Shown here one piece after another: positions 42,164 through 44,504 of a DNA stretch of 44,504 nt (position 1 is the stretch's first letter; each line of letters begins with the position of its first letter). The notes beneath the pieces are model-generated. The model did not search any database and was not told the origin of the DNA. It saw nothing but the letters and a program-made list of their open reading frames with translations. The DNA is from an uncultured Chromatiaceae bacterium (GTDB taxonomy: Bacteria > Pseudomonadota > Gammaproteobacteria > Enterobacterales > Alteromonadaceae). Location: the NCBI GenBank assembly GCA_937978655.1, contig CALJUX010000077.1:1-44504 (forward strand), in the 5' to 3' direction. Both the position numbers and the translations under genes were made by a program.

Positions 42164-42400
42164 ATGAGCAACATCGAAGAACGCGTTAAGAAAATTATCA
42201 TCGAACAGTTAGGCGTTAAAGAAGAAGACGTGAAACACGAAGCTTCTTTTGTTGACGATCTGGGCGCTGATTCATTAGACACAGTTGAACTGGTCATGGC
42301 GCTGGAAGAAGAATTCGATACCGAAATTCCTGATGAAGAAGCAGAAAAAATCACGACAGTGCAGTCTGCTATCGATTACATCAAAGCCCACGCTGAATAA
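42164..42400 (+). CDS. acpP: Acyl carrier protein
   Basis: 78 residues, acidic. Ser37 in GADSLDTVELVMALE receives 4'-phosphopantetheine. AAAGGAAG lies a few bases upstream of the ATG. The flanking fabG and fabF confirm it as the fatty-acid-synthesis ACP. A strong terminator follows, so fabF is probably made in part from a separate signal. Confidence 0.97.
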   Translation: MSNIEERVKKIIIEQLGVKEEDVKHEASFVDDLGADSLDTVELVMALEEEFDTEIPDEEAEKITTVQSAIDYIKAHAE

Positions 42401-42430
42401 GGCGTGAGGTCATCGCCAGGCGCGATGCAG

Positions 42431-42457
42431 ACGGGTAGCGCAGGCTACCCGTTTTTA
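42431..42457 (+). terminator. Terminator after acpP
   Basis: ACGGGTAGC, loop GCAG, GCTACCCGT, then TTTTA. Nine-pair stem, 30 bases after the acpP stop. A further small GCGGTG/CACCGC hairpin (42464-42480) follows before fabF. Confidence 0.88.
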
Positions 42458-42518
42458 TTTGTGGCGGTGAAAAGCACCGCGGGATTGCAAACAACATCAG
42501 GTTGTTGTGGAGGATAAA

Positions 42519-43757
42519 GTGACGAAACGTCGGGTCGTTGTTACTGGAATGGGGATGCTGACGCCACTGGGCAATGATGTGGCATCTACCTGGCAGGCAT
42601 TACAACAGGGCAAAAGTGGCATTGATTTTATCAGCCACTTTGATACCGAAGCCTACAGCACCAAGTTCGCCGGGTTAGTGAAAGACTTTGCCGTGGAAAC
42701 TTTTTTCCCGGTCAAAGAAGCACGGAAAATGGATCTGTTTATTCAATACGGTGTGGCAGCTGGGATCCAGGCATTCCGCGATTCCGGTATTGAAATCACC
42801 GAACAAAACGCCGGCCGCATCGGTGCTGCTATTGGTTCTGGTATTGGTGGCCTGGGCCTGATTGAAGAAAACCACGAAAAACTGCTGGCCAGCGGCCCGC
42901 GTAAGTTGTCACCGTTTTTTGTACCTTCCACCATTATCAATATGATCTCCGGCCACTTATCGATCATGCTGGGCTTACAGGGGCCGAATATCAGTATCGT
43001 TACCGCCTGTACCACTGGCGTGCATAACATTGGTCATGCCGCCCGGATGATTGTCTACGGCGATGCGGATGCCATGTTGGCCGGTGGCGCCGAAAAGGCT
43101 TCGACAACTTTAGGCATGGGTGGGTTTGGTGCCGCCCGGGCATTATCAACCCGCAATGATGCACCACAACAGGCGAGCCGGCCGTGGGATAAAGACCGCG
43201 ACGGCTTTGTGCTCGGCGACGGTGCTGGTGTGGTGATGCTGGAAGAGTACGAACATGCCAAAGCGCGCGGCGCAAAAATTTATGCCGAATTAGTTGGCTT
43301 TGGCATGAGCGGCGATGCATATCATATGACATCACCGCCGGAAAGCGGCCGTGGCGCTGCTTCCTCGATGGTCAATGCGCTGCGCGATGCCGGGGTAAAT
43401 CCATCCCAAGTGCAGTATATCAATGCGCACGGCACTTCAACGCCGGCCGGTGATATTGCCGAAACGATGGCGATTAAATCAGTGTTTGGTGCCAAACCTG
43501 AAGGCCTGATGGTCAGCTCCAGCAAGTCGATGTTAGGTCACTTATTAGGGGCAGCAGGTTCGGTCGAATCGATCATTACGGTATTGTCGCTGCAGGACCA
43601 AATCGTCACGCCGACCATTAACCTGGATAATCCCGACGAAGGCTGCGACCTGGATTACGTGCCGCATCATTCGCGTCAGGCGAAAATGGAGTATGCGCTG
43701 TGCAACTCTTTTGGTTTCGGTGGCACCAACGGTTCGATTTTATTTAAAAAAATCTGA
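42519..43757 (+). CDS. fabF: 3-oxoacyl-ACP synthase II
   Basis: 412 residues from the GTG at 42519, five bases after GGAGG; an upstream GTG at 42507 would place that ribosome-binding site inside the coding region. It elongates acyl-ACP with malonyl-ACP. Nucleophile Cys164 is in TACTTGVHNIG, and the two histidines are in NAHGTSTPAGD and SKSMLGHLLGAAG. The length is the family standard. Confidence 0.96.
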   Translation: MTKRRVVVTGMGMLTPLGNDVASTWQALQQGKSGIDFISHFDTEAYSTKFAGLVKDFAVETFFPVKEARKMDLFIQYGVAAGIQAFRDSGIEITEQNAGRIGAAIGSGIGGLGLIEENHEKLLASGPRKLSPFFVPSTIINMISGHLSIMLGLQGPNISIVTACTTGVHNIGHAARMIVYGDADAMLAGGAEKASTTLGMGGFGAARALSTRNDAPQQASRPWDKDRDGFVLGDGAGVVMLEEYEHAKARGAKIYAELVGFGMSGDAYHMTSPPESGRGAASSMVNALRDAGVNPSQVQYINAHGTSTPAGDIAETMAIKSVFGAKPEGLMVSSSKSMLGHLLGAAGSVESIITVLSLQDQIVTPTINLDNPDEGCDLDYVPHHSRQAKMEYALCNSFGFGGTNGSILFKKI

Positions 43758-43780
43758 TTTGCTGCTGTTGTTGTCATAGC

Positions 43781-43811
43781 AAAAAGGCTGCGTTGCGGCC
43801 TTTTGTTTTTT
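43781..43811 (+). terminator. Terminator after fabF
   Basis: AAAAGGCTGC, loop GTT, GCGGCCTTTT with one wobble pair, then GTTTTTTG. It separates fabF from pabC, although pabC lies on the same strand. Confidence 0.75.
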
Positions 43812-43894
43812 GCAAGCTGCTGTTCTGGCAGATTTAACCCACAGCTTTTTTCAGGCATACTGCCGAGCAATTCTTTGTTTATTTCACAACACCG

Positions 43895-44458
43895 ATGCAA
43901 ATCCAATTTTCAGACCGCAGCTTTCAATACGGTGATGGCATCTTTTCGACCATCCGGATTTGTCGTGGCGGGCCGCAGCTTTGGTCATTGCACTGGCAAC
44001 GGCTGGCAGATTCGATGCACCGGCTTGGCTTTAGCGCGCTAAGTGAAGAGGTGGTGTTGTCGCAGGTGATGGCCGCAGTCAATGCGCCCGAGCAGGTCCT
44101 CAAGGTATTAATTAGCCGGGGACAGGGTGCCAGAGGCTACGGTACACAAGGGATAAACACTCCAGAGATTTATTGCTGGACGGCACCCATGCCAGACTAT
44201 AGCAGCATGCGCCAACAAGGCATCACCCTTGGACTTGCCAGCATGCAGCTTTCGCAGCAACCATTGCTGGCCGGCATCAAACACTGCAGTCGCCTGGAGA
44301 CCGTGTTATTAAAACGCGAAGCGGAGCAAAGCCAATATGACGATTTGCTGGTGTGCGATCAGCAAGGTTTTTTAATTGAAGCCAGTGCCGCCAATCTGCT
44401 GGTCTGGCATCAGCAACAGTGGTGGACGCCGGATCTGCAGCAAGCCGGGGTCGCGGGG
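43895..44458 (+). CDS. pabC: Aminodeoxychorismate lyase, truncated by a non-genomic end
   Basis: 188 genuine codons of a PLP-dependent lyase that makes 4-aminobenzoate for folate. It begins MQIQFSDRSFQYGDGIFSTIR, with the PLP-family fold-type IV motif LLAGIKHCSRLETVLLKRE and the conserved EASAANLLVW. It breaks off at GVAG, where relatives continue GVNGI. Beyond 44458 the frame continues only into adapter sequence (RSEEHTSELQS). The missing C-terminal third is lost to the assembly, not to mutation. The ribosome-binding site is weak. Confidence 0.93.
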
Positions 44459-44504
44459 AGATCGGAAGAGCACACGTCTGAACTCCAGTCACGAATCACC
44501 ATCT
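44459..44504 (+). other. Illumina TruSeq adapter and index (sequencing artefact)
   Basis: AGATCGGAAGAGCACACG begins at 44459 and continues as the standard TruSeq read-1 3' adapter through ...CCAGTCAC at 44492. An eight-base index GAATCACC and ATCT, the start of the next adapter block, follow. It is not genomic. Confidence 0.99.

Noticed and set aside
44277..44492. Minus-strand open frame starting MTGVQTCALPIS
   Set aside because: Its first dozen residues are the reverse complement of the TruSeq adapter and the rest is antisense to pabC.

Overview
The window looks like the end of a draft contig from a gammaproteobacterium of the Alteromonadales/Chromatiaceae kind, with Rheinheimera-like genera the best guess. 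This is inferred from the liuR-liuABCDE leucine cluster, the long-form purC, the yceD-rpmF-plsX-fabHDG-acpP-fabF-pabC order and an rne/rluC divergent pair. No taxonomic search was possible. Almost all of it is chromosomal core metabolism. I see no tRNA, rRNA, CRISPR array, insertion sequence, prophage or plasmid gene.

Layout. 1-5092: a TonB-dependent receptor (minus, cut by the left edge) diverges from a secreted dipeptidyl-peptidase IV type S9 peptidase. 5157-9626: ldhA, a glutathione peroxidase, a 3-hydroxyisobutyrate-dehydrogenase-family oxidoreductase, an unlabelled 56-residue membrane protein, a GlxA-type AraC regulator and a two-helix membrane protein with a possible PH-like domain. 9688-18277 (minus): the leucine/isovalerate catabolic unit liuR-liuA-liuB-liuC-liuD-liuE-scoA-scoB. 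18633-26530 (plus): acetyl-CoA acetyltransferase followed by a valine (and probably isoleucine) degradation run: mmsA, isobutyryl-CoA-type dehydrogenase, enoyl-CoA hydratase, 3-hydroxyisobutyryl-CoA hydrolase, mmsB and an SDR. Together the two units take the branched-chain acyl-CoAs to acetyl-CoA, propionyl-CoA and acetoacetate. Two LiuR-box-like palindromes in the liuR/thiolase intergenic region could place both under one MerR-type repressor.

26600-31489: a LysE-type exporter, purC, a zinc-ribbon methyltransferase and a tight three-gene unit (membrane protein, FMN reductase, PldB-like hydrolase). 31578-37457: rne with a long leader, diverging from rluC and a HAD phosphatase, then maf/yceF. 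37601-44458: the fatty-acid synthesis cluster yceD-rpmF-plsX-fabH-fabD-fabG-acpP-fabF and the start of pabC.

The right end is not genomic: from 44459 the sequence is an Illumina TruSeq adapter plus index, fused to a truncated pabC. The first ~55 bases of the left end are also suspect. The most useful unexplained signals are regulatory: a terminator inside the liu operon, a structured leader before mmsA, a 13-bp hairpin after mmsA, a near-consensus promoter that would make the yceD-rpmF message almost leaderless, and a repeated GGTCGC/GCGACC hairpin. I found no evidence for a wholly new multi-gene system.
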